Below, piece after piece: positions 34,978 to 43,338 of a DNA stretch of 64,000 bases. Both the position numbers and the translations under genes were made by a program. Each line of letters starts with the position of its first letter. The stretch's first letter is position 1. Origin of the DNA: Actinomadura parmotrematis. Lineage in GTDB: Bacteria; Actinomycetota; Actinomycetes; Streptosporangiales; Streptosporangiaceae. The stretch covers positions 62,001-126,000 of the forward strand of contig NZ_JAIBOA010000007.1 in the NCBI RefSeq assembly GCF_019458805.1. The letters run 5' to 3'. Under the pieces are notes generated by a model, which did no database searches, was not told the DNA's origin, and saw nothing but the letters and a program-made list of their open reading frames with translations.

Positions 34978-35616
34978 TCAGTCGCCGAAGGCGAGGCGCA
35001 GCCCGAACGCCGCGATGACGGTCCCGGCGACGCGGTCGAGGACGCGGCGCGCCCGCGGGCGGCGCAGCCAGCCGCCGAGCACCCGCGCGAACCCGACGAG
35101 CACCGCCGACCAGGCGAGGCCGAGCACGACGTGCTCGGCGGTGAGCGCCAGCCCCATCGCGAAGTGCGGCGCGCCCTCGGGGATGAACTGCGGCAGGATC
35201 GCCACGTAGAAGACCCCGACCTTGGGGTTCAGCAGGTTCGTCGTCGTGCCCTGCCGCCAGCCCGCGAGCAGGCCGTCACGCCCGCGCGGCGCGACCGCCT
35301 CGGCGGCCTCCCCGTGGCCCCGGCCGCGCAGGGTGTCCAGCAGCATCCGGCCGCCCATCCACAGAAGGTAGGCCGCGCCCGCGTACCGGAGCACCTCGTA
35401 GGCCACGTGCGAGGCCGTCAGCAGCGCCGTGACGCCCGCCGACGTCAGCGTCCCCCACAGCAGCGTGCCGGTCTGGACGCCGAGGACGGTGCCCCAGGCG
35501 CGGCGGCGGCGGCCGAGCGCGGCCGTCCGCAGGATCAGCGCGGTGTCGAGGCCCGGTGTCAGCGTGAGGAGCCCGACGACCAGGGCGAAAGAGGCCAGAG
35601 CGGTGGAAACGTCCAT
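34978..35616 (-). CDS. LysE/RhtB-family amino-acid exporter
   Basis: This 212-residue membrane protein has the LysE/RhtB start ALASFALVVGLLTLTPGLDTALILR, then AGAAYLLWMGGRML, and NLLNPKVGVFYVAILPQFI, the signature of the RhtB branch. Six membrane segments are predicted. The ATG at 35616 sits eight bases after a TACGCT -10 element on the minus strand, suggesting a nearly leaderless mRNA. The substrate is unknown. Confidence 0.85.
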   Translation of the reverse strand: MDVSTALASFALVVGLLTLTPGLDTALILRTAALGRRRRAWGTVLGVQTGTLLWGTLTSAGVTALLTASHVAYEVLRYAGAAYLLWMGGRMLLDTLRGRGHGEAAEAVAPRGRDGLLAGWRQGTTTNLLNPKVGVFYVAILPQFIPEGAPHFAMGLALTAEHVVLGLAWSAVLVGFARVLGGWLRRPRARRVLDRVAGTVIAAFGLRLAFGD

Positions 35617-35741
35617 CGGGGTCGAGCGTAGCGGCGCGCGCGCCGCCATGGACCGGCGGGAGCGGCGCGGCTAGGCTCACCCCGATCGGGTGGCTACACA
35701 GCGTCACCGACTGGTCCCGCCCCGGAAGGCCCCCGCACATC

Positions 35742-37169
35742 ATGGATCACACCGCCGCCCGCCCCTTCGACGCGCTCGGGGAGCGGTACGAGCGGGCCTA
35801 CGGCCACCTGCGGGAGCGGCACGCCGCGCTGGACTGGCTCTGCGCCCGGCTCCCGGCGGGCGCGCGGGTGCTGGACGTCGGCTGCGGCACCGGGCGCCCC
35901 GCCGCCGCCCGCCTCGCCGCCGCCGGGTTCGGCGTCACCGGCATCGACGTGTCGGCGACCATGGTCCAGATCGCCGCCCGGCAGGTGCCCGGCGCGCGGT
36001 TCCACCACGCCGACGTGCGCGACTTCGCCGCCGAGCCCGGCGGCTACGACGCCGTCGTGGCGTTCTTCCCGTTCCTGCAGATGCCGCGCCGCGACCTGGA
36101 CCGCGTCCTCGCCCGGATGATCTCCTGGGTGGCGCCGGGCGGGCACCTGCTCCTCGCCGCCGTCCCGCTGGACGCCGAGGACCGCGCGATCACCTGGCTC
36201 GGCCAGCCGGTCCGCGCCAGCGGCCTGCCCGCCCCCGCCTACGCCGAGCGGCTCACCGCCGCCGGGCTCACCGTCCTGCACGCCCGCGTCAGCGAGTTCG
36301 TCCCCGACTACCCCGGCATGGGCCCCGAGCGGCACGTGTTCTGCTACGCGCGCCGCCCCGGCGGCCCGCCCGCGCCCGCGCACGAGCTGTGCGGCCCGCA
36401 CCCGCTGCCCGAGCGCCACCGCGGGCCGCTGCCGTACGTGCCGGCCGGCTGGCTGCCGTTCGAGCGGCGCCTCGACCGCGGGGACGTGCACGTCGTCGCC
36501 AACGCCGTCGCCGGCAACACCCGGGTGCTGGACGTCGGCGGCGGCAGCGGCACGATCGCCCGCGCCATCGCCGCCCGCACCGGCGACTGCGTCATCGTCG
36601 ACCCGGGCGTCGAGGCGGTCACCCTCAAGCAGCTCCAGCTCACCCCGGGCCGCGCCGAGCGGCTGCCGTTCCGCGACGGCGCCTTCGACGCCGTCGTCGC
36701 GGCCTGGACGCTGCACCACGCCGACGACCTGGTCACCTCCGTCGCCGAGATGGCGCGGGTCTGCGACGCCGCGCACCCCGCCGCGCGGATCGTCGTCGTG
36801 CAGGGCGCCCCCGACAGCCAGGTCACCGCGCTGATCAACGAGGTGTGCGCGCCGATCGCCGGGGAGCCGCCGTCCCACCAGGGGTTCCTGCTCGGCCGCG
36901 CCGCCACGGTGCTGTCCCGGCACGGCTACACCGACGTGGCGTTCCGGCGCGTCCCGCTGAACGTGCGCTTCCCCGAGCGCGAGCCGTCGCAGCGGGCCGG
37001 GCTCGCCGCCGAGACGCTGGCGAGCCTGTGGTACCACGGCCACCCCCGCCACCGGCAGATGCGCAAGGCCCTCGTGCAGCGCACCCGCGAGCACTTCGCG
37101 GGCGGCGCCACGACGCTGCGCGCCGACGGCGTCATGATGACGGCCCGCCCGCCCCGCCTGGACCCCTGA
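35742..37169 (+). CDS. Fused double SAM-dependent methyltransferase
   Basis: One 475-residue chain carries two class I methyltransferase domains. Domain 1 (about 1-200) has motif I RVLDVGCGTGRPAA at residues 42-55. Domain 2 (about 230-440) has RVLDVGGGSGTIARAI at 261-276 and AERLPFRDGAFDAVVAAWTLHH. Both domains keep an intact glycine-rich loop. The upstream -10-like TAGGCT is 65 bp away. The substrate and the purpose of the fusion are unknown; sequential methylation is possible. Confidence 0.82.
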   Translation: MDHTAARPFDALGERYERAYGHLRERHAALDWLCARLPAGARVLDVGCGTGRPAAARLAAAGFGVTGIDVSATMVQIAARQVPGARFHHADVRDFAAEPGGYDAVVAFFPFLQMPRRDLDRVLARMISWVAPGGHLLLAAVPLDAEDRAITWLGQPVRASGLPAPAYAERLTAAGLTVLHARVSEFVPDYPGMGPERHVFCYARRPGGPPAPAHELCGPHPLPERHRGPLPYVPAGWLPFERRLDRGDVHVVANAVAGNTRVLDVGGGSGTIARAIAARTGDCVIVDPGVEAVTLKQLQLTPGRAERLPFRDGAFDAVVAAWTLHHADDLVTSVAEMARVCDAAHPAARIVVVQGAPDSQVTALINEVCAPIAGEPPSHQGFLLGRAATVLSRHGYTDVAFRRVPLNVRFPEREPSQRAGLAAETLASLWYHGHPRHRQMRKALVQRTREHFAGGATTLRADGVMMTARPPRLDP

Positions 37170-37175
37170 CGCGCC

Positions 37176-37760
37176 CTACTTCAGCAGGGCCGCGGCGCGG
37201 TCCCGGACGAACTCCTCGGGGTCGTTCTGGGCGATCGCGCGGAGCGCCGGACCGAACGCCTCGTAGCCGGTGTACCCGGCGGCCCAGAGCGCGGCGTAGC
37301 GGACCCGCCCGTCCCGGTCGGCGAGCGCCGCGGAGATCCGGTCGTACACCTTGCGGTCGGGCTCGGCGGTCGCGGCGAGCCCGAGCCGCAGCACCGCCTG
37401 CCCGCGCGCCTTCGGATCCCCCGAGCGGTCGAACGCGTCGCAGAGGTCGGCGACCGTCCAGGGCGTGAGCGCCTGGGCGGCCTTGGCCGACGCCTCCTTC
37501 AGCGCGTCGGGGCGGCGGCCGGTGAACAGGTAGTAGCCGATCCCGAACATCGCGTCCTCGACGTAGTGCAGGACGGTGTCCTCGTAAGCGGACCAGGTGA
37601 CCCGGCCGTCCGTGCCGGACGCGCGGTCGCGCTCGGTGACCTTGCCCATCGCCCACCGGTGGGACCTGGCGAACGCGTCCAGGTCCTCCACCGTGGTGCC
37701 GGGGCGCAGCACGCGCCGCTGGGTCTGGAACCGATCATCGCTGCGGGACATGCGGGGCAT
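37176..37760 (-). CDS. HEAT-repeat-like protein
   Basis: This protein of about 194 residues is alpha-helical. Its C-terminal half has HEAT-like units (YDRISAALADRDGRVRYAALW, FGPALRAIAQNDPEEFVRDRAAALL). The N-terminal half (YEDTVLHYVEDAMFGIGYYLFTG) is not recognised. Possible starts are 37760 and 37751. It is probably a protein-interaction or scaffold protein. Confidence 0.65.
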   Translation of the reverse strand: MPRMSRSDDRFQTQRRVLRPGTTVEDLDAFARSHRWAMGKVTERDRASGTDGRVTWSAYEDTVLHYVEDAMFGIGYYLFTGRRPDALKEASAKAAQALTPWTVADLCDAFDRSGDPKARGQAVLRLGLAATAEPDRKVYDRISAALADRDGRVRYAALWAAGYTGYEAFGPALRAIAQNDPEEFVRDRAAALLK

Positions 37761-37842
37761 TGTGCTTCGCCCACGGCTCCCGCGCCACACGAAGCGGTAA
37801 CTTTTCACCATCGACCTGCGGGGACGCGCCCCCGGCGAGCCG

Positions 37843-38637
37843 TCAGGGCACGATCGAGTCGACGTAGCCGCCGTCCACCCGCAGCGCGCCGCCCGTCGTC
37901 GCCGACGCCTGCTCCGACGCCAGGTAGACGCACATGTCGGCGATCTCGCGGGGCTCGATCAGCCGCCGGATCAGCGAGTTCGGCCGGAAGTCGGCCATGA
38001 ACACCCGCTGCGCGTCCTCCCACGGCAGGTGCTCGCCCACCATCTCGCGGACGAACGTCTCCACGCCCTCGGTGTGCGTCGGCCCCGCGAGCACGGTGTT
38101 CACCGTGACGCCGCTGCCCGCGACGGCCTTGGCGTGGCCGCGCGAGACGGCGAGCAGCGCGGTCTTGGACACGCCGTAGTGGACCATCTCGGCGGGGATC
38201 GCCACCGCCGAGTCGCTGGCGATGAACTGCACCCGCCCCCAGCCCCGGTCGACCATCCCGGGCAGCCAGGCGCGGGTGAGCCGAACCCCGGCCAGCACGT
38301 TCACCTCGAAGTAGCGCCGCCACTCGTCGTCGTCGATGCGCAGGACCGGCTTCGGCGCGAAGATCCCGAGGCTGTTGACCAGCACGTCCACCGCCGGGAC
38401 GGCCGCGACGGCGGCGGCCGCGCCGTCGGCGGTCGCCACGTCCGCGGCGACGCCGGTGATCTCGGCGTCCGGCAGGCCGGCGCGGAGCGCGGCGACCGCG
38501 GCGTCCACCCCGCCCCGGTCGCGCCCGTTGACGACGGTCGCCGCGCCGGCCCGCGCGAGGCCCGCCGCGATCGCCCGGCCGATGCCCTTGGTGGAGCCGC
38601 TGACGAACGCCGTCCGCCCCGAAAGATCGATGTTCAT
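37843..38637 (-). CDS. Short-chain dehydrogenase/reductase
   Basis: This is a 264-residue classical SDR. The cofactor loop is VSGSTKGIGRAIA, the NNAG motif appears as NSLG, the catalytic Ser is in IASDSAV, and the YXXXK pair is in VHYGVSKTALLAV. The Arg/Asp pattern after strand 2 (NGRDRGG) suggests NADP(H). AGGTGA upstream supports the ATG at 38637. The substrate is unknown. Confidence 0.87.
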   Translation of the reverse strand: MNIDLSGRTAFVSGSTKGIGRAIAAGLARAGAATVVNGRDRGGVDAAVAALRAGLPDAEITGVAADVATADGAAAAVAAVPAVDVLVNSLGIFAPKPVLRIDDDEWRRYFEVNVLAGVRLTRAWLPGMVDRGWGRVQFIASDSAVAIPAEMVHYGVSKTALLAVSRGHAKAVAGSGVTVNTVLAGPTHTEGVETFVREMVGEHLPWEDAQRVFMADFRPNSLIRRLIEPREIADMCVYLASEQASATTGGALRVDGGYVDSIVP

Positions 38638-38681
38638 GCAGGTCACCTACCCCGCAGGGCGGACGATCATCGTCGCGGGGG

Positions 38682-39476
38682 CTACGCGACCTCGCGGCGG
38701 GCCAGGCGCCAGGCGCCGGCGGCGAGCGGCAGCGCCAGCCACACCAGCAGCGACACCCCGGCCCGCGCCCACTCCACGCCGCCGATGTGCTCGGGACGGG
38801 TCAGCGGGTCCAGCGTCTTGGCGGTGTCCAGCCAGCGGGCGGCGCCGTGCAGCCGCGCCACCATCTCCCCGAGCGTCGCCCACACCGTCGGCAGCAGGAA
38901 GTACAGGACGATCGCGAGCGGGGTGTTGGCGAACAGCGCCCCGAACGCCACGCCGATCATCGTGGTGACGACCGCGAACAGCAGCATCGTCGCGACGGGC
39001 CGCGGCTCGACCGTCCACGCCCCCGACGAACGGCCGAGCAGGGCGCCGGCCGCCCGCGCGAGGACGGCGACGGCGAGCCCCGCCGCCGTGCAGAGCGCCG
39101 CGAGCGCCGCGCAGGCCGCGAGCTTGGCCGCCAGCACCCGGTGCCGGTCCGGGACCAGCAGGAACGTCGACAGCGCCGTCCGCTGCGACCACTCGGCGGT
39201 CACGGTGAGGATGCCGAGGACCGGCAGCAGCACCGACACCCCGAGCTGCGACGCGGCGAAGAACTCGCCGAGGTCCTGGTCCGGGGCGTCCACGGTGAAC
39301 AGGATCACCGGCATCAGCGCGAGCCCGGCCGCCACGATCGCGGCGAGGAGCCAGCGGCCGGACCGGGTGTCCACCGCCTTGCGCAGCTCGACCACGGTCA
39401 GGCGGACCGGCGACGGGCGCGGCGGGGCGTCCACGGCGGGCGCCGCGGCGATGGGGGAGAGGCCGGTGGCGGTCAT
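38682..39476 (-). CDS. ABC transporter permease (ABC-2 type)
   Basis: This 264-residue membrane protein has about six hydrophobic segments. The cytoplasmic start RLTVVELRKAVDTRSGRWLL and ILTVTAEWSQRTALSTFLLVPDRHRVLAAKL are typical of ABC-2 exporters such as the BcrB/YhaP group. Its ATG overlaps the ATPase stop (ATGA). With the ATPase it forms an exporter, probably for a peptide antibiotic or lipid. Confidence 0.85.
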   Translation of the reverse strand: MTATGLSPIAAAPAVDAPPRPSPVRLTVVELRKAVDTRSGRWLLAAIVAAGLALMPVILFTVDAPDQDLGEFFAASQLGVSVLLPVLGILTVTAEWSQRTALSTFLLVPDRHRVLAAKLAACAALAALCTAAGLAVAVLARAAGALLGRSSGAWTVEPRPVATMLLFAVVTTMIGVAFGALFANTPLAIVLYFLLPTVWATLGEMVARLHGAARWLDTAKTLDPLTRPEHIGGVEWARAGVSLLVWLALPLAAGAWRLARREVA

Positions 39477-40357
39477 GGCGTCGCTCCGTGGGTCAGGGTG
39501 AAGAACAGCTCCTCCAGGCCGTCGCCCCCGGCGGGGCGCAGCTCCAGCAGGACGGCCCCGGCGGCCGCGGCGGCCCGGCCGACCGCCTCGGCGGGCGCCG
39601 CGACCAGGAAGCGGCCGGTGCCGTCGGGCTCGGCGGGCAGGCCCGCGCCCCGCAGCGCGGCGTGCAGCGCGGCCGGGTCGGTGCCGCGGACGACGACGCC
39701 GGTGCCGCTCAGCAGCTCGTCGCGGGTGCCCTGGGCGGCGATCCGGCCGCCCGCGATCACCACGAACCGGTCGGCGACCGCCTCCACCTCCCGCAGCAGG
39801 TGCGAGGACAGCAGGACGGTGCCGCCCCGGTCGGCGAAGCCGCGCAGCAGCGTCCGCATCCAGAAGATGCCCTCGGGGTCCAGGCCGTTGGCCGGCTCGT
39901 CCAGGATCAGCACGCTCGGCTCGCCGACCAGCGCCTGCGCGAGGCCGAGGCGCTGGCGCATGCCGAGCGAGTAGGCGCCGACGCGCTTGCCGGCGGCCTT
40001 GGCGGGCAGCCCGACGGTCTCCAGCAGCTCGCCGACGCGGCTCCGGTCCGCGCCGGTGGCGAGCGCCGTGAGGGTGAGGACCTCGCGGCCCGTGCGGCCC
40101 GCGTGCTGGGCGGCGGCGTCCAGCAGCACCCCGACGTGCCGCCCCGGGTTGGGGATGCGCCGGTAGGGGACGCCGTGGACGGTCGCGGTCCCCTCCGTCG
40201 GCGGCGTCAGGCCGCAGATCATCCGCAGGGTGGTGGACTTGCCGGCGCCGTTCGGGCCGAGGAAGCCGGTGACGGTGCCGGGGGCGCAGGCGAACGACAC
40301 GTCCCGCACCGCGTCCGCGCCCCCGTAGCGTTTGCTCAGCCGGGAAACTTCGATCAT
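39473..40357 (-). CDS. ABC transporter ATP-binding protein
   Basis: This is a 294-residue ATPase with Walker A GPNGAGKST (residues 34-42), signature YSLGMRQRLGLA, Walker B VLILDEPANGLDP, and the switch His in LLSSHLLREVE. The C-terminal extension of about 80 residues is typical of BcrA/CcmA-like exporters. It lies downstream of a NarL-type response regulator and is coupled to the permease. Confidence 0.92.
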   Translation of the reverse strand: MIEVSRLSKRYGGADAVRDVSFACAPGTVTGFLGPNGAGKSTTLRMICGLTPPTEGTATVHGVPYRRIPNPGRHVGVLLDAAAQHAGRTGREVLTLTALATGADRSRVGELLETVGLPAKAAGKRVGAYSLGMRQRLGLAQALVGEPSVLILDEPANGLDPEGIFWMRTLLRGFADRGGTVLLSSHLLREVEAVADRFVVIAGGRIAAQGTRDELLSGTGVVVRGTDPAALHAALRGAGLPAEPDGTGRFLVAAPAEAVGRAAAAAGAVLLELRPAGGDGLEELFFTLTHGATP

Positions 40358-40430
40358 GCGTCCAGGCTGCCCGGCGGGGCCGGGGCGGCGGCACCGCCGA
40401 AGGTCGGGACCCGGCGGACCGAAGTCGGTC

Positions 40431-41156
40431 CTAGCGGTGGCCGAAGGACGGCCCGCCCGGGGCCGGGCCGTCCTCGCCGGCGTCGTGGACCAGCAGCGCG
40501 ATCTGCACCCGGTTGTTCAGCTCCAGCTTGGCCAGCAGCCGCGACACGTACGCCTTCACCGTCGCGACGCTGAGCGACAGCTCCGCGCCGATCTCGCCGT
40601 TGGTGAGGCCCCGGCCGACCAGCGCCGCGACGGCCCGCTCGCTCCCGCCGAGCCGCCCGAGCAGCTCCACCGCCCGCGCCCGGCGCGGGTCGGCGCCCGC
40701 CCCGGCGACGTAGGCCATCAGCCGCCGCAGCACGTCCGGCGACAGCATCGGCTCGCCCGCCGCGACCCGCCGGATCGCCTGGGCGATCTGCGGCGGCGGG
40801 GTGTGCTTCAGCAGGAACCCGCCCGCGCCCGCGCGCAGCGCCCGCAGGACGTGCTCGTCGGAGTCGAACGTGGTCAAGATGATGATTTCGGGCGGGTCGC
40901 GGCGGGCCCGCAGCAGCTCGGTCGCCGCGAGGCCGTCGACGCGCGGCATCCGGATGTCCATCAGGACCACGTCGGGGCGGAGCGCGTTGACGGCCGCGAC
41001 GACCTCGGCGCCGTCGGCGGCGTCGCCGACCACCGCCAGGTCGCCCGCGCTCGCCAGCATCATCGCGAGACCGGCCCGCACCAGCGGGTCGTCGTCCACG
41101 ATCAGCACCCGGACGGCCCCGCCCGCCGGGCCGCCGTCCACCGGGTCAGCGTCCAC
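40431..41156 (-). CDS. NarL/LuxR-family response regulator
   Basis: This 241-residue regulator has a receiver domain (VRVLIVDDDPLVRAGLAMML, phospho-acceptor Asp67 in VVLMDIRMP). The C-terminal LuxR helix-turn-helix contains LGGSERAVAALVGRGLTNGEIGAELSLSVATVKAYVSRL, about residues 168-206. Its partner should be the DesK-type kinase at 43339-44526, and its likely target is the ABC exporter just downstream. Confidence 0.9.
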   Translation of the reverse strand: MDADPVDGGPAGGAVRVLIVDDDPLVRAGLAMMLASAGDLAVVGDAADGAEVVAAVNALRPDVVLMDIRMPRVDGLAATELLRARRDPPEIIILTTFDSDEHVLRALRAGAGGFLLKHTPPPQIAQAIRRVAAGEPMLSPDVLRRLMAYVAGAGADPRRARAVELLGRLGGSERAVAALVGRGLTNGEIGAELSLSVATVKAYVSRLLAKLELNNRVQIALLVHDAGEDGPAPGGPSFGHR

Positions 41157-41176
41157 CGGGCCAGCCTACGGGCCGG

Positions 41177-41617
41177 TCAGCGGCCCGGCAGCCGCACGAC
41201 GGTGACGAAGAACTCGTCGATCTGCCGGATCGCGGAGATGAACCGGTCGAAGTCGACGGGCTTGGTGACGTAGGCGTTGGCGTGCAGGTTGTAGCTGCGC
41301 ACCACGTCCTCCTCGGCCGAGGAGGTGGTGAGCACCACGACCGGGATGACCGCCAGGTCGGGGTCGGACTTGATCTGGGCGAGGACCTCGCGGCCGTCGT
41401 ACTTGGGCAGGTTGAGGTCCAGCAGGATGAGGTCGGGGCGCGGCGCGTCGGCGTGCGGGCCGCGCCGGTACAGGAAGTCCAGGGCCTCCATGCCGTCGCG
41501 GGTGACGTGCAGGTTGTTGCCGACCTTGTTGTCCTCGAACGCCTCGCGGGTCATCAGCTCGTCGCCCGGGTCGTCCTCGACCAGCAGGACCTCGATGGGC
41601 TTCAGCGGAGTGGTCAC
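41177..41617 (-). CDS. Stand-alone response regulator (Rcp1/CheY-like)
   Basis: This is a 146-residue single receiver domain with acidic pocket VEDDPGDEL, acceptor Asp67 in LILLDLNLPKYDG and Lys in YVTKPVDFDRF. The Rcp1-type extension (NKVGNNLHVTRDGMEALDFL) is typical of partners of phytochrome-like kinases. It begins three bases after the CHASE3 kinase stop, so the two form one system. No DNA-binding domain is present. Confidence 0.9.
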   Translation of the reverse strand: MTTPLKPIEVLLVEDDPGDELMTREAFEDNKVGNNLHVTRDGMEALDFLYRRGPHADAPRPDLILLDLNLPKYDGREVLAQIKSDPDLAVIPVVVLTTSSAEEDVVRSYNLHANAYVTKPVDFDRFISAIRQIDEFFVTVVRLPGR

Positions 41618-41620
41618 GGG

Positions 41621-43285
41621 TCAGGCTCCTTGGGCGGAGGTGGCGGGGGAGGCGAGGGCGTCCCCGGTCTCGTCGGTGCCGGTCTCGTCGGTGTCGGCGT
41701 CCTCGGCGGCGGGCTCCTCGGGCGCGCGCGGCAGGGTGAAGCGGATGCTGGTGCCCTCGGCGACGTCGCCGTCGATCCAGATGCGGCCGCCGTGGCTCTC
41801 CACGATCTTCTTGCAGAGGGCCAGGCCGATGCCGGTGCCGCCGTAGGCGTCGCGGGTGTGCAGCCGCTGGAAGATCACGAAGACCTTGTCGGCGAACTCG
41901 GGCGGGATGCCGATGCCGTTGTCGGTGACGGCGAGCTCCAGCCCCTCGTCGGTCCCGACACAGGTGATCTCGATGACGGGGGCCCGGTCGGGCGCGCGGA
42001 ACTTGATCGCGTTGCCGACCAGGTTCTGCCAGAGCAGGTTGATCAGCGTGGGGACGGCGACGACGTCGGGCATCCGTTCCGGCCGCTCGATCCGGGCGCC
42101 GCTCTCCTCGATCGCGGTCTCCAGGCTGTCCAGGGCCTTGCCGAGCGCGGCGTCCAGCGGGAACCGCTCGCGGTCGTCGTCCAGGCGCCCGACCCGCGAG
42201 AACGCCAGCAGGTCGTTGATCAGCACCTGCATGCGCTTGGCGCCGTCCACGGCGAACGCGATGTACTGCTTGGCGCGGTCGTCGAGCTGGTCGGCGTAGC
42301 GGCGCTCCAGCATCTGGCAGAACGAGGCGACCTTGCGGAGCGGCTCCTGCAGGTCGTGGCTGGCGACGTAGGCGAACTGCTCCAGCTCGGTGTTGGAGCG
42401 GCGCAGCTCGGCGGCCTGGGAGTCCAGCTCGGCGGCCTGGCTGCGCAGCAGCTCCTCGCGCCGCTCGGCCTGGGTCAGCGCCACCACGATCTTGTGGCGC
42501 ATGTTCTCGACGTCGCTGGCCAGGTCCCGCACGTCGGCGGGGCCGGACGGGGCGATGGAGTGCCCGAAGTCGCCGTCGGCGACGCGCCGGGAGTCACGGC
42601 GCAGGGCGTTCAGGGGGCGGCCGACGGTGAACTGGAGCAGCACGGCCAGCAGCACGCCGGTGGCGAGGAACGCCGCCAGCATCCCGGCGAACACCCAGTT
42701 GCGGACGGTGCGGGTGTGCACCAGGTCCTTGCGGCTCTCGGTCCGCCAGGCCGACAGGTGCGCGTCCTGCACCGACCACTTGGCGCGCAGCGCGTCGAAG
42801 TCGCGCTTGCCCTGGTCGTTCAGGCCCGTGGGCACCGAGTCCTCGCCGTCCTTGGCGACGGTGGCGATCACCGCGTCGGCGTACTGGCGGCGCCAGGCGT
42901 CGGCGGCGGCGCGGGTGGCGGCGACGTCGCGCCCGGTCTCGCCGTGGTCGCCGGCGTAGCCGAGCAGCTCGTCGGCGGCGGCCTTCTCGTCGCGCCTGCC
43001 CTGCTCGTAGGGCTCCAGGAAGCTGCGGTCGCCGGTGATGGCGTAGCCGCGGATGCCGGTCTCCTGGTCCAGCAGGGCGGCCTGCATCTGGTACGAGGCG
43101 ATGCGGGCCGGCGCGATCTGGTCGACGAGCCGGTCGGAGACCTGGCTCGTGCGGTGCAGCAGCGAGTTGCCGACCACGGCGAAGGCGACGACCATCACGC
43201 CCATCGCGAGCAGCGCCAGGACGAACCAGGCGCGGACGGTCAGGCGCCGGGCCGGCGCGGAGTTGGAGCTCACACCGTCACGCAT
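41621..43285 (-). CDS. CHASE3-domain membrane histidine kinase
   Basis: This is a 554-residue kinase. Two membrane helices (about 15-38 and 196-218) flank an extracytoplasmic CHASE3 sensor (about 42-190, with QMQAALLDQETGIRGYAITG). HAMP, a coiled coil with ELDSQAAELRRSNTELEQFA, HisKA with His310 (YVASHDLQEPLRKV) and the HATPase domain (DNGIGIPPEFADKVF, GGTGIGLALCKKIVE) follow. The Thr/Asp/Glu-rich tail is disordered. It is coupled to the Rcp1-like regulator. The signal is unknown. Confidence 0.9.
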   Translation of the reverse strand: MRDGVSSNSAPARRLTVRAWFVLALLAMGVMVVAFAVVGNSLLHRTSQVSDRLVDQIAPARIASYQMQAALLDQETGIRGYAITGDRSFLEPYEQGRRDEKAAADELLGYAGDHGETGRDVAATRAAADAWRRQYADAVIATVAKDGEDSVPTGLNDQGKRDFDALRAKWSVQDAHLSAWRTESRKDLVHTRTVRNWVFAGMLAAFLATGVLLAVLLQFTVGRPLNALRRDSRRVADGDFGHSIAPSGPADVRDLASDVENMRHKIVVALTQAERREELLRSQAAELDSQAAELRRSNTELEQFAYVASHDLQEPLRKVASFCQMLERRYADQLDDRAKQYIAFAVDGAKRMQVLINDLLAFSRVGRLDDDRERFPLDAALGKALDSLETAIEESGARIERPERMPDVVAVPTLINLLWQNLVGNAIKFRAPDRAPVIEITCVGTDEGLELAVTDNGIGIPPEFADKVFVIFQRLHTRDAYGGTGIGLALCKKIVESHGGRIWIDGDVAEGTSIRFTLPRAPEEPAAEDADTDETGTDETGDALASPATSAQGA

Positions 43286-43338
43286 CCTCACAGTTCCGGC
43301 GGGGGGAAGGCTGCGATGACAATACTTGCCGGGCGGCA

